Source of the DNA: Cyanidiococcus yangmingshanensis
Lineage: Eukaryota > Rhodophyta > Bangiophyceae > Cyanidiales > Cyanidiaceae
Reading direction: 5' to 3'
DNA: 64,000 nucleotides
Assembly (NCBI GenBank): GCA_013995675.1
Contig: VWRR01000019.1
Coordinates: 62,001 to 126,000 of the forward strand
Shown here: positions 43,448 to 55,051 of the stretch, piece after piece
Layout: the number at the start of each line of letters is the position of its first letter
Numbering within the stretch: position 1 is the first letter of the stretch
Notes under the pieces: model-generated
Seen by the model: the letters and a program-made list of their open reading frames with translations, nothing else
Databases searched by the model: none
Told to the model about the DNA's origin: nothing
Translations under genes and position numbers: made by a program

Positions 43448-44369
43448 CGCCCTCTGCGTGCACAGCAAGAACTCAAGTGTATAGGTGGCATATGACATCC
43501 AAGAACAAGTGCACTTTATGGAAGGAACGGGTACGGAGATCGAGAGGTCCAGTCGATACGCCACTCATCTGGGAACTGGAGAGGTGTTGTGCTGTGACCC
43601 ACAGAGCGTCGCCTGAGATTTCGACAGAAACACTCGCGAGAAACGTAGGACAGTTGCTCGTGCCAAGTCTTTGCTTGCGAGACACTGAATCGCGTCTTGG
43701 ATTGGACAGAGAGCCATGAGCTCGCCAGTAACGTGGAGCGCATCCGCGCCGCAGGACCCCAAGTGTCAAGCAACGAGGCCTGCGTCGGCCAGACGTTCAT
43801 CCTCAGATTCAAACCTGTCGTCGTTCGTGCTTCTATGCATCTATCCTTTAACCATTCAGTATCAGTTGCACTCGATTTCCATATCAGTCGGTCGCTCGGA
43901 GTGTCAACTTCACACCCGAGCACAGCTTGAAACAGAACCTACCTCGCGTCAGCACGTACAAGACACCCAAACTGAATGCGCCGCCCACTCTCAAAATAAC
44001 CAGTCCCACACTGACTCAGTTTCGATAGTAAACACTATCTGAAGATGACATAATCTTTCTCAGGAGTCCCCGACAGGAGTCTGCTGGAGAAACTCGCTTA
44101 ACAGCCTTCAAAGCAAAATATCTGTTGCTTGATATCGTTTTGCGTATCGCTTGAGAATAGCCCCCGCCCCACAGCGCATGATCGCACCGGTGCCAGATGA
44201 CGTGGATAGATTTTTCCATTTTTGTGTTTTCTCCAGTCGACGTGTCTGGTACCTGAAACTGACAGGCTAAACGTTTCGATTTGTTTCGTTCCGTTCGGTT
44301 AAGTGTCGCTAGGAGCGATCTGGTTTCTATTTTCCTGTTTCAATACGGTATTTGTTTGGTGGACTGCAC
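43448..44369. other. Intergenic region
   Basis: About 0.9 kb between two plus-strand genes, expected to hold the adaptor gene's promoter. No gene or repeat recognised. Confidence 0.4.
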
Positions 44370-47010
44370 ATGAATTCGGCGACCGGATCTGCTGTTCCTG
44401 GTTCTGGTGTTGGAGCGCGCTCAACGCCGCCAGGGGCGTACTCGAGTCAGACGTCTGCGCAAAACAGTGGACGGTACGGAAGCGTCAGCGAGCCGGGCAG
44501 TTTGCGCGGGAGTGTCTCTCGCGGGAGTGCCGCGGTCACCCCTTCGACGCAGGGCTCTGCCTATGGGTCAGCGCCTCTAGAGCGCGCCCGGCTTCAGGAC
44601 AGCTTTCAACGTTCCTCTGGGTTGAACGCTGGCTCCAGGCTCAGGGCAGCTTGGATCGAGAGCCAGCTCTATGCGCGACTACGATCTGGAGCGAGGCTCC
44701 TCCCGGTCGTTTGGGCAGATGCGTGCGCAGTCGTCTCGTCTTGGTTTGAGCTCTGCTGCTCTTGATCCGTACTGGTCCCGCGCCCTCGCCCGGAAGCGGC
44801 CAGCGTCGGCGCAACTGGTTTGCCGCCTGCCCCAACCCCTGACCTGAGCACTGCGTATGCCAAGCCGCGAACAGAGGGGGGAATATTTGCGGCGACACGC
44901 GACTCCTGGAAAGCCTTTAAAGCTCGCGTGAAGAGCGATATTTGGAAGGTAGCTGTGGTGAAAGCAACAAATCACGTCATTTCAGAACCCAAGGAAAAGC
45001 ACGTGCAGGTGATTCTTCGAGGCACCTACATGGGTGGCAGTGTCATGGACAAGCTGACCCCAGCAGGTGCGATTTTGCACCAGCTCGGCAAGCGTCTTCA
45101 ATGGAAAGACTGGATTGTTGTGCTCAAGGCTATGATTGTGTTCCATAGGATTTTCCAAGATGGGAACCCGGGATTCGTATCTTTTCTGGCTCACAATGCG
45201 AGCAACATATTCCGTTTTCATGGTTGCATCGAGCAGACCTCAGATGCTGTCATGAATATGCCGCTGATTCTTTCGTATTCTCAGTATCTAGAGCGTTGGT
45301 GCGTAACAAAGCAGAAGATTGACTGGCCTGAAAGAATCCACGATGCGAGTCCATACGCGATGCCAGCCATGGGATTCATGCCCCCGGGAATGAATGGTTT
45401 GCAGGCGTCTGTGCCCCCGCCGTCATACGGACGTGACGTTTCGAGCACGAGCTCAGGTCGTGTGCGGGGACCCTCACGGTTTCAGGAGTGCGATTTCCTG
45501 CAACTTGTCGAAGAGGTCCCTTACCTACAGGACAATTTGGATCTCCTCCTTGCAGTGAGGTTGGAATTTAGCAATTCGAATAGCCCGCCCGCTCGCGGCG
45601 CTGTGCGTCTCTGCCTTCGTGATCTGGTCGAGCTGCTACCTGCTCTGGCGAACGCTGTCCAGAATCTTGTTGAGCAATTCTACAATGTGGATACGCCGGA
45701 AATTCTCGAATCAGCATTCGAAATATACCGTCGATATCTCGATCAAGATATCGGCGTTGCTCAGTACTTGAAACTGTGTCAATCACTCGGTCTGAATCAG
45801 GCGATGCCGAACGTTGCGCGTCCATCTCAGAATATTCTCGATGAGATGTTCGATCACATGGAGCGCGTGAAGATGGGTGACATCCCGAGGATTCGGGGAG
45901 ATGAACTGGACTCGAACGATCAGGAGATATCCAGTGACAATCTTGAGGGGGAGGCTTCACAAACGCAGAGCGCGCCAGATTCACTGAAGGAAACAGGTGC
46001 ACAAACCGCAAGTATCGTCGATGTCAATGCATCCAAAACAGTTGGATCAGGTCCTGAGGCGGCGCCTATGAATAAGAGCGTCAACGTTGCGGCAACACAG
46101 ACGGAGGAGAGCAACCAGGTGCTGGTGTCCCGTAGGATTCCGGCGATAGCCCAGACATCGTCGACCGCGGCGCCGGCGCTCGAGCAAACATCAACGTTCC
46201 AAGAGGAGGAGGAAGCGCAGAATCCTCGAGAAGAGCGCGAACATGCCTCGCGCCGTTCGGTGCGGGAGAAAGCCGCTCCCGCTTTGGAGAACCGAGAACC
46301 ATCAAAGCCAAAAGAATTTGACCTGCTAGCGCTGCTTGAAGGCAGCAGCGACTCTGATGAACAGATAGCGTCCGAGTCAGACTCATCAGCTTCAGAGTCA
46401 TTGCGCAGAGACGTGCAGGGTGGTAGTTCAGGGGTCGCAACTGGTTCTAGATCCGGAAAACAGCGGGGTGAGAATGTTAAGCCATCGCTTCGACAACAGA
46501 AACCAGAGTTGGAGGTTAGCGCTCCGAACTACCGAGTCGTTCGCAGTTCACCCTGCAAGCTACGGGGCTCGACCAGAATTCGCTTCTCAGGGCGGCTACG
46601 GAATGTATCCACCACCACCGCCACATATGTCTGGAGCGTACTCTGGCATGCATCCCGGCATGTTTGGCCCGCCAGGGTACCCGCCACAGTTTATTCCACC
46701 ACCAATGCCATATGTACAGCCGCAGGGACCCCCTTCGCAAGGCGATTCTGCGAACGGAGCTCCAACGTATTTCCCTCCAATCATGCAGCCGCAGCTAGCA
46801 ATGCAGCAGTATCCGTTCACCATGGCCCCGTTCCATGCACCTGCTCTACCTCCCCCATCATTCTCTGGTCCAGCGACGCCTCATAACTATGGTGGAACTT
46901 TCAATGCTCAACAAAGCTTCACAAGGGATCTAGACCATTCGCAGCGAAAGGTGACTCCTGCCGATCAGCACTTTTTCGATCTTTTTGAGGAGGCCAAGCC
47001 GAAAAAGTGA
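44370..47010 (+). CDS. AP180/CALM-type clathrin adaptor (ANTH domain), several frame breaks
   Basis: The ANTH domain spans about 44880-45860 in one frame: FKARVKSDIWKVAVVKATNH, HVQVILRGTYMGG, DWIVVLKAMIVFHRIFQDG, then a second helical half with LVEQFYNVDTPEILESAFEI and RYLDQDIGVAQYLKLC. This fold binds PIP2 and drives clathrin coat assembly. Upstream, from the ATG at 44370, about 170 residues of Ser/Gly/Arg-rich sequence (SGRYGSVSEPGSLRGS, then MRDYDLERGSSRSFGQ in the next frame) extend the N-terminus, where most AP180 proteins start directly with ANTH. Downstream comes an acidic region, a Pro/Gly/Tyr-rich segment (MYPPPPPHMSGAYSG) in another frame and a terminal FFDLFEEAKPKK, a clathrin/AP-2-box-like end. 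Frame changes lie near 44630, 44800 and 46530. Confidence 0.85.
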
Positions 47011-47252
47011 GTTGTTGAGGAGCGGATATCAACATGTGGCGTCGTTACGTTTCGGGTCTACGAAAGTTGTCTAGTCTAAAGAGATTGAAAAGCGCCGCGA
47101 AGGCGCGCCTCGATTTCTCGGAGAGAGCTGGAGAGAAAGTGCTTGGGCTATTGTCGATCTATGTGGCGAGTTACTGCAGAATCATTGGACTGATCGATAG
47201 CTCGAGATGACCTCCAGCCAAGCCCGGCGTATAGTTCTAATCCACGAAATCT

Positions 47253-48791
47253 TTACGCAGCCCTAGTCTGGGCGTAATGATTCGATTGGTCGATTCCGAG
47301 TCTTGCCACGGCGACACGCTTTTCCCGTAATACGGCACAGGCAAGAGTATTCTCGTAACCGGTCCTCGGTATGTCAATGTGGCAGAAGGATTTTCTGTCT
47401 GGCACCAGGTCCCAAGTGGTGCGTTCACCTACCCGCTCAGGTGGGTCCCAGGTGCACAACCAAAGTGTCGGGCTCGCTTTCGACGCTCTATTCACTTCAC
47501 TCCAACGGCAGTCTTTGGCATCCATATATGTTGGCCTACTGAAATTGCCCGCATCATTATTCAAAAGATCTGGTATCGGTCGCCCAAGCTTCCATGACCA
47601 AATCATACCCAAGAGCGCCTCTTGTCGTGCAGAGTATGAAGGCATATCGGCTCGAACAGCGAATCCACATCGATATGCATCTGCAATATGCTTACGCGTG
47701 CTGAATATGGATCCAACAAAATACGTAAAGTTTCGAGAAAGTTGAGATATCCCCAATCCTCTGACAGCCAATGTACATGAATCACTCTCTCCCAAATGAA
47801 TCAAACGATCTTCAGGGTACTCTAGAGGGCTGAAATTTGGAACTACCAGATTGGACAGTGGTGAGTTCCTGTTCGTGAAAATCGAGCTGTTGGCAAGAGC
47901 TCGACGGCCGGAGCTGGGATCAATCATGTCCACGACAGGTAGCACCCACATGGGGGGGATCAAAGTCTGTGGTGTTCGTCTGCGCAGCGTCTCTATGCTA
48001 GACTCTGCAAGAGCACCGGTGGATTCACGGAAGAGAGCCGGGACGATGGCATGGTTCAGGAGTGACGTCTGAAGATCAGCAATGAATTGGGAAATCCAGG
48101 GATCCGAATCAATATGATTGGCAAGTTGCGAGAGCCCTTCGTCGACATGCAGTTGCAAATGGAGGATTAGCATCTCACGTTCACGTCTCTTGGGATGTTC
48201 ATCCATGTACGCGAGACAATTTTCCCAAATCCTATTCAGGGCGGCCTTGAAAGACAGATTGATACGAGGATCGCATCCAAAAACCGATGACCCCACTGGG
48301 ACACCGGGTGCGGCATAGGACCCTAGTGAGCGGTTACACAAACGAGCTGCGACTTGGCACTGGTCGTAGCAGGGGTGACAAACAATCAGTTCAGCTCCGA
48401 CGCGAAATATATCCAGCTCCAGCTGTCGAATACCAACTCGGATCTGTTCGCCGAGCGTCCAATTCTGCAACGCGAAGGAAATTGTTCCACAGAGGCCGTA
48501 TCCTTCCGCATGGGAAAGGAATGAGTTATGCGTCGATGCCGGCTGCAAGAGTCTCATAGGAATCGTCTCTTGGTACAACATCTGGGCGGCAAGGGCTTGC
48601 GATATCCATTCAAGAGATACATTCGGATCTCCGGAGATGCTGCCGTGAGCCCCGCGTGAGCGGAATCCAGTTCGAGGGTTTCCTAGCCCATCCTTGGAGG
48701 AAAACGCAAGGATCAACGCGAGACAGAAAACAAAGGCGACGAAAAGCTGAGTACCCAGCTGAAGGGCTAACAGGCAAATGAGGTGCTTCAT
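47253..48791 (-). CDS. Secreted PLC-like phosphodiesterase
   Basis: A 512-residue protein from the ATG at 48791, chosen because it opens with a signal-peptide or anchor sequence (MKHLICLLALQLGTQLFVAF, then VFCLALILAF). The frame is open 71 codons further upstream. The catalytic core resembles the PI-PLC X-domain TIM barrel: LLQPASTHNSFL with the first His (about H88), GIRQLELDIF with acidic metal or substrate ligands, and LIVCHPC with the second His (about H139). Several Cys and Asn-x-Ser/Thr sites suggest passage through the secretory pathway. It has no EF hand, PH or C2 domain, as in bacterial-type and plant PLC-like proteins. Exact substrate unknown. Codons here are visibly more A/T-ending than in the genes to the left. 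Confidence 0.75.
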   Translation of the reverse strand: MKHLICLLALQLGTQLFVAFVFCLALILAFSSKDGLGNPRTGFRSRGAHGSISGDPNVSLEWISQALAAQMLYQETIPMRLLQPASTHNSFLSHAEGYGLCGTISFALQNWTLGEQIRVGIRQLELDIFRVGAELIVCHPCYDQCQVAARLCNRSLGSYAAPGVPVGSSVFGCDPRINLSFKAALNRIWENCLAYMDEHPKRREREMLILHLQLHVDEGLSQLANHIDSDPWISQFIADLQTSLLNHAIVPALFRESTGALAESSIETLRRRTPQTLIPPMWVLPVVDMIDPSSGRRALANSSIFTNRNSPLSNLVVPNFSPLEYPEDRLIHLGESDSCTLAVRGLGISQLSRNFTYFVGSIFSTRKHIADAYRCGFAVRADMPSYSARQEALLGMIWSWKLGRPIPDLLNNDAGNFSRPTYMDAKDCRWSEVNRASKASPTLWLCTWDPPERVGERTTWDLVPDRKSFCHIDIPRTGYENTLACAVLREKRVAVARLGIDQSNHYAQTRAA

Positions 48792-50620
48792 TGCACCACA
48801 GTCGACCAAAGCAATTTTCGAGTTGGCAATGTTGAATGAAATTTGTGACAGTCGAGCAATCGCGGCCCGCAGGCCACTGAGCGGGCCGGGGCCATTCCCG
48901 AACAGGATCTCATGTCGTACGGGTATCGGCATTGGATCTCTCGACGAGAAGAGGGATGTTTGCAAAGGCCGGAGGCAATTATGAACCCATAGGACACTTT
49001 TCACCGAGAGGAGACAGCGTAGAAAAGAGTTGCAGCGCTCGATCTAGTAACCATCTCCTATCGGATCTATTTTCAAGTCAGCTGGTTATCAACCATGTTT
49101 GGTAGAAGACGGATCGTTGCTGGGTTAGGTTACTGCCCCATTGGGGAGTTTGTGGTAGAGCCGCAACCATGAAGTCTGATCAGGTTTGTATGGATGGCTT
49201 TTGGAACCGATAGCGGAGAGACTTCCTAGGCGGAGGTGGTTTCGAGAGACCCTGGCACCATCTAAGTTACCACGATACCTCTGGGCTAAAACCATACTCA
49301 AGTCCGGCCCAAGATCGGAAAAATTCTGGTTTCCGTCAAACTCATTATATGCAGAGCATATGCCTGAATGCGGTTGGTCGGGCAAAATTTGGGAAAGCAA
49401 TTAAACAGATATTTGCCTGCGGGACGGGTGGTCGCAGGCTTTCTATAATAGAGGGATGCTACTTGTACGTGACCTGGACGGAGAACAGTCTAGGAAAGTC
49501 TCGATTTGCCCTCTAAAGTAAATGATCTGAAACAAGTACACACTCAGATTTTTGATCAAAGATGCGTGCTTATCAACTATTTAGGGGGTATTGCAGAGCT
49601 TCCTCTATAGCCAGTCTTAATCATTCTAAAATTTCGAGCTGCCTCCTCGATAACATCGCACAAATTGTCTATTTACGAGATACTTGTTCCTGCCAGGATT
49701 TCAGAGTTCATAAGAACTCTAGAGTCGTGGGAATATATCAGTCAAATTCTGAATCTGGTCCAGATTCAAATAGCGCAGATCCGAGCGACTGTAGTTGCTG
49801 AGCCCATGTCTATGCTGAGATAGTCGCCATGCCAGCAAGATGGGTAGCGCTGCCCGCTCTCTGAAACTGATATGCTTCGCAGTAGTCTGAGACGCATTCG
49901 GTGGTGCAGCGAATCCAAAATATCGAAGAGCTCAAGGAGCATGTGGATATTTACTCCGCGAAAGTGCTCGAAACGTGCCATGGTGCCCGAATTTTTCATG
50001 CCGATCCAATATCTGACTAGCCGCAACCTTTTGTTGACCCTCTAAGGACCTGAAACGAAAACGAAGCAATCCGATCCAGTGGAGACCACGCGAGGTTCAA
50101 TGAGCCGGTTCAAATGATACCTTTGATTTGCAAAGAAAAAAGTTCAGTTGGAAACACCAGCACTGCTCTTTGGCCTCTTTCGAATACGAGTCCAAGATGA
50201 GAACTTCAGCAACATTTCGGTACCAAAAACGGATCAACGCCCAACTCTTAGGATGCATTTCTAAAAATGTCTTCGCTCAGAGCAAGGCGATCCATGAACG
50301 CTCGATACGCGAATGCGCACTATGGTATTGTATATTTTTGGACATCATATCCCCTGAGCCTAACTGTTCGAGGACCGGCCGCAAAGGATTCGTGAGTTTG
50401 GATTTGGTCGGATAGGACTGGCTCTCAACCGAACCCGTTACTTGCACGGTTAGCACCGTGAACGTCTCTTTCAGATCTATTTCCCATTGTGATCTTAAAA
50501 GCAGCGCTTCACCTCCGTGAGAGGGCGTAGAGGTACGACGTGTAACGCGCAAGCAAGAGAGGCACAGAGCGTCAAGGAGTTGTTTGCCAAAAGGAGTCGC
50601 TTCATAGCCAGAGCTGTTCT
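48792..50620. other. AT-rich intergenic region with a strong hairpin
   Basis: About 1.8 kb between divergent genes, holding no supported coding region. A perfect 7-bp stem with an 11-base loop (GCCTGCG ... CGCAGGC) lies at 49415-49439 and is followed by TTTCTATAATAG. A weaker hairpin (CCCC-ATT-GGGG with flanks ACTG/AGT) lies near 49132-49149. Neither was matched to a known RNA. Confidence 0.4.
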
Positions 50621-53018
50621 ATGTCCGCGGAAGCTTCTTTGCAGGCATCGAAGCAATCCGGGATTGGGATTAGTACTGTATCAGAGGGGAAAAGGGGCAA
50701 TATCGCTGCCTTGGACAGGAGTAGGCGTAACACGGGGAAGGAGAAACGGCGCTCCCAGCTCGAGGTCTCCAGGCCGCTCGACGCTGCCTGCACGTAAAGA
50801 CGCCGAAGCAGTTTCCGAGAAGCTTGCCTCGAGTCTCCACGAAATTATTGAGACAGGAGATCTGTTGGTTCCGGAAGAAGCATTCGGCGAGCAGAAAAGT
50901 CCCGCGGTCGAGAGCGATGACGTGAAACCAGTGGCCTCTATCGACATTTCTCCGAATTGGTCGGAAAAAGTGAATGAAAAATACAAAAATGTGCCAGACA
51001 CACCTTTGAATCACAATAACAAGCTTGGAGATCATGAGGAGGCGGAGGCTTTGCATCCTGTAACTGGTGCCGAGCAAGATTTTCTATCGGACCTTCTGGC
51101 GGACTTACATGCAGAAGCTGGTGCGAACCGAAAGCGAACCAGTGAAACCCGAACGCAACATGGTGTACAGGAGGAGCAACACCAGGCTTTAAATGCCTGG
51201 GACTTTGCTGCGCTCTATGGAGATGCCACTCCGGACATTGTAGCAGCGATCATATCATCTAGCGAAGGACTCGTTACGAGTGCGAATGTTGTCCGTGCAG
51301 AGACGAACTCCTCTACCAGCGGTGGAAACCAAGTCTCAGTACGAGTGGAAACAGAGGCACCACAAGACATGAGCTGGCTGTACGATACCCAGTATTTGCA
51401 GATTTCAAACGATCCATATAATTCCGATTTTCGAGGGAATATGGCCCGGCGGAGTAGCTTAAGCACTGGAGACGAGTATTCACAATTCTCCACCGGTGAT
51501 AGCCCAATGGAGCCGGAAGTGGACACGACAAAATGGGCAACGAATAGATCGACGAAAAGCTTGCCTTTTGCGGAAATTCACGCATCAGGAGTGCACCAGC
51601 TTTTGCTCGGAGAACATATTGGGTCGAGCAAAGCCCATGTCGTAGAACCACAGGGGAATGAGGAGTGCTCATTCCCATCGAAGGTATGGTCACGGGGAGC
51701 AGAGGCATTTTGCCCTTTCGAGGATGCGGATGAGCCGCCCGAAAGCCATGCACCTCCAAAACGCCGGCGACGGCGAAGAGATCAAGTTGGAAATGACCCT
51801 GAATCGAATGGATTCTCAAGCTTAGAGACGAAGTACGACAATGCGGGGAGGAGTGACTTTACTGGCAGCGTTGAGTGGCGTTACATCGAAGCTTTGAAAC
51901 GGAAGCTCGGCCTTCCTAAGGCTCGTCTAGAACAGCATCCCTTGCTTGGGCACTTTCAAATGCAGCCTGTTGAAGCATTCCACAGAGAGAGCGATAACGT
52001 CAATGTATCACGTGATTACATCGAAGGCACCGGAGACGACGGGGCTCATCTTCATGACAACGCAAGTCCACTGGAGAGCTTTCCCTCCGATAATTTACCT
52101 GAGCCCGAAAAATTGAAAGGTAACGGGACCAGCGCACAAGGCGTTCTACCCGCCATGATGCGAAAGCGTCGGTTGGTATGGACACCGCAGTTACATGAGC
52201 GCTTCGTGAAGGCTGTGAACGAGATCGGAGTCGAGCAGGCGATGCCGAAAATCCTTGTTAATCTGATGAACGTGGAGGGTCTCACTCCGGAGCACGTGAA
52301 GAGCCATCTTCAAAAGTATCGACGTAATTTACGTCGTGCACAGAACGAGCAGGCAGATTCCAAAACAGACGCGGACTCTAAGCTCGTCGATATCAAAGGA
52401 CAAGAGAACATTACGACGGGGCGAGAGACGGAGGCCGTTGCATTTCCGTCGAAGAGTCCATTCGGTATTGAGCAAGCCAAAAATGTTGTACTCGCAAAGC
52501 CTTTTGAACATATCCAAGCCGAGCCAAGCGAGAACAGCCTCTCTGTTGTTAAGGAAGAAGGTATAGCAAGAGGATCTGATTCGGCTCTGGAAAACCATGG
52601 AGCGACCTGTTTGGCATCTGTGGCGGATACTGGAGCTTGTGCACAGGCTGATGCAGATGCGGCGCAGATTTTAGGGGTTTGTGACGGAACAAGCTCTCGA
52701 GAGCCAAATGACAAAAATACAAGTACGAAATCTTCCATTCGCAGCGGTGTCCACCATTCGTCAGACCGGAAAGAACCAAGGACGTCGACAGGAAATAGTA
52801 GAACTGAAAGCATTACTGGACTAATTCAGCGCCTTATGAAGATGCAAGATAGAATGTTGCGTCTCTTGCACGAGCAAATAGACGTTTTCCGCAAAATGCG
52901 CAGTCATCTTCCTGAGGACAAGGACCTTTTGGAAGATAGATGCAGCAAACTAGAACGAGCTTATTTGGATCTCCAGAGCGAGCTCGGCTCTGAAGCCGCG
53001 AAGCTGCGGGAAAGCTGA
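50621..53018 (+). CDS. GARP (G2-like MYB) transcription factor, one frame break
   Basis: The DNA-binding domain at about 52158-52335 is typical of GARP proteins: [40 protein letters not shown] and [13 protein letters not shown] (the SHLQKYR signature). The NLMNVEGLT form is closest to LUX/PCL and ARR-B-like members. A basic [10 protein letters not shown] stretch (about 51750) may be a nuclear signal. A C-terminal helix ([20 protein letters not shown], 52830-53000) could dimerise. No response-regulator receiver domain is visible. The long open frame (50517-53018) has no ATG for its first 280 codons. An ATG at 50621 opens a protein-like segment ([16 protein letters not shown]) in another frame that joins the main frame after one +1 change before 50795, so I take that as the start. 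Confidence 0.85.
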
Positions 53019-53400
53019 ATGCTGGTACGCCGCTCCGGAGAAAACCGTGACATCCCTGCTTTTGCTGGCTTGGCTGGCGAGCGCCCTGAGACAGCTTTAC
53101 ACTGTGTATCTTAAACATTCAAATCCCCCGAATGACTGGTCTCCACGCATGGGAGAGCCATTTGGTTCTCCTAACTCAGCAGTAACGAATCGTTCCTGGC
53201 AGCAGACCTCAAGCGTCGTGGAAAACGAGAACCACGGTTTGTTGTCCGTGGCAGCCGCCAGGATCCGAAATTCAGTAGCACCACGAAAATGGCCAGAGAT
53301 CCGCCAAATCTTCACCACGGAGAATCTTTTCAAAGAAAATTTCTCTCGGTAAACTGTTTGAGGGTTTTTGTCTTTGACTTGGTGGCCACCGTGGCCTCGA
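53019..53400. other. Short intergenic region
   Basis: About 380 bases between two plus-strand genes. No gene recognised; it should hold the 3' end of the GARP transcript and the promoter of the Sel1-repeat gene. Confidence 0.4.
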
Positions 53401-55051
53401 ATGGAAAAGTCTGTGCGAGTTTTTGGCAGAAAAGTGGCTCTGCTTCTTCGTGATTGTCACGTAGCGCGTTCGAAAAATTACACGAGACAATTGCTGACGA
53501 GTACCGCTTCAAAGAGCGATGTGCAATCACACAAACGTTACCCCGACGCATTCGCTGAATATTCTAGTGCACAGTACGCCCAAGCAAAGATCATATCCCA
53601 CTTCTGGGTTCGCTCGTATTCAGTGGCCTCTGAGAAACCGAAAATTTTTTCAGATTTACGTTTTCAAGAGCTGCCTTCAGAAGGAAGGTCGCGAAAAGGC
53701 GCTCGCTTATGCCTCTCAGTTGATAAGAGATACAGCGGGACCACTGACACTGTCTGAAGCGTTGGCACGAGTTGCATACACTTTTGAGAAGTATTTCAAA
53801 AGACTCAGGAGGAGCGAGACTGAGCTGCGGGAAATTGAGGCTCTACTGCGGAGGCCTGCGAGCGAAGGTTTTCCTCAAGCGCAATACCTCTTAGGATTAA
53901 CATACCAAGAACTTGCGGCTTGTCGAGAACGAGCACGTGAAATTGGCTCTCTTCCAGATCTCCGGGAGCTTGCGTCGCCAGCGATGCGTGTCAGTAATCT
54001 CCAGTGCTTCGTTGAACCCGTGAATGCTGAACCTGAACGAGTCATTGACATAGTCAAGCGTGAGCGTTGCATTCAGTCTGCTCACGATGGCGCGAGTAAG
54101 GAAGCATGTAATCAGGATGAACCAAGGGTGCTGTATGAGGAGTCTTTTGGCTTGCTCAGGTCCGCGGTTGAGGCCGGAATGGTCGAAGCCAGAACAGCTC
54201 TCGCAGCATACTATATGTACGGCATTCATCCCGTCCCAGAGGACGCAACCAGAGCTTTGGATATGCTTATGGAATCCGCCAAAGAAGGCGATTCGAATGC
54301 GCATGTACGAGTGGCATGCTATTTTCGCAACATGACCCCACCAAATCTGCCAAAGGCACTTCATCACTTCAAATTAGCTGCTGGCATGGGCGATATGCAT
54401 GCGGAGCATGAAATGGGTTGCATTTATATCATGGGAGAACTCGGACAAGAAATTGACTACGCCCGAGGGATTAAGCTTTTGGAGAAGGCAGCAGAAAAAG
54501 GCCATCCAGACTCGCATTTCATCCTTGCTCGAATCTTTTGCGGAGATCTATTATATGAAGTTTATGATGGCCCGATATTCACCAGCAATGAAAAATTCTG
54601 TGCTCATATAAGCACAGCAGTTGAAGCAGAGCACGCGGGAGCCATACAGTTCCTAGCTGAATCCATTTATCGAGGAAATTACAAGCTAGAACGTGATTAT
54701 CCTCGAGCTCTGAGGCTGCTCTTTGATGCTGCGCAGCTACATGCACAGGAACAGAATATGAAGGCATCCGGAGAATGCCTTTATACAGCAGGCTTAATGA
54801 TATATCATGGCCTGGGCATTCAAAAGGATTCGAAGCATGCATTCTTTGTAATGCAAGCAGCCCATGAATTTGGGAATATCCCGGCGACCAGATTTCTTTC
54901 GGACATGTATGCGATGGGGGATGGCGTCGTGAAGAATGAGAAGATGGCCAAATTTTTAGCTCAGATCGCTGAACTGAGGCCGAACGAACATTTGATCAGG
55001 AAAGAGAGTTCAGCCACGTTTGACGAGTTGCCATCAAAAAAATTGGCATAA
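53401..55051 (+). CDS. Sel1-repeat protein with mitochondrial-type N-terminus, one frame break
   Basis: From the ATG at 53401 the N-terminus is basic and hydrophobic (MEKSVRVFGRKVALLLRDCH), like a mitochondrial presequence. Near 53680 coding moves to the +1 frame (GREKALAYASQLIRD) and runs to 55051. The remainder consists of Sel1-like repeats with the usual A-x2-G-x7-LG-x2-Y pattern: GFPQAQYLLGLTYQEL, AGMVEARTALAAYYMYGIHP, GDMHAEHEMGCIYIMGEL, GHPDSHFILARIFCGD, AGAIQFLAESIYRGN and GNIPATRFLSDMYAMGDG. Such repeats form a helical scaffold for protein assembly, for example of respiratory complexes (COA7-like). The exact role is unknown. The frame change is probably an indel within a purine-rich stretch. 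Confidence 0.8.

Noticed and set aside
8746-50800. Programmed +1 frameshifting at stop codons
   Set aside because: Any single extra base makes the +1 frame open after the next stop, so the pattern is automatic. No shared slippery codon was found, and several changes are -1 or far from a stop. Kept only as an alternative in a finding.
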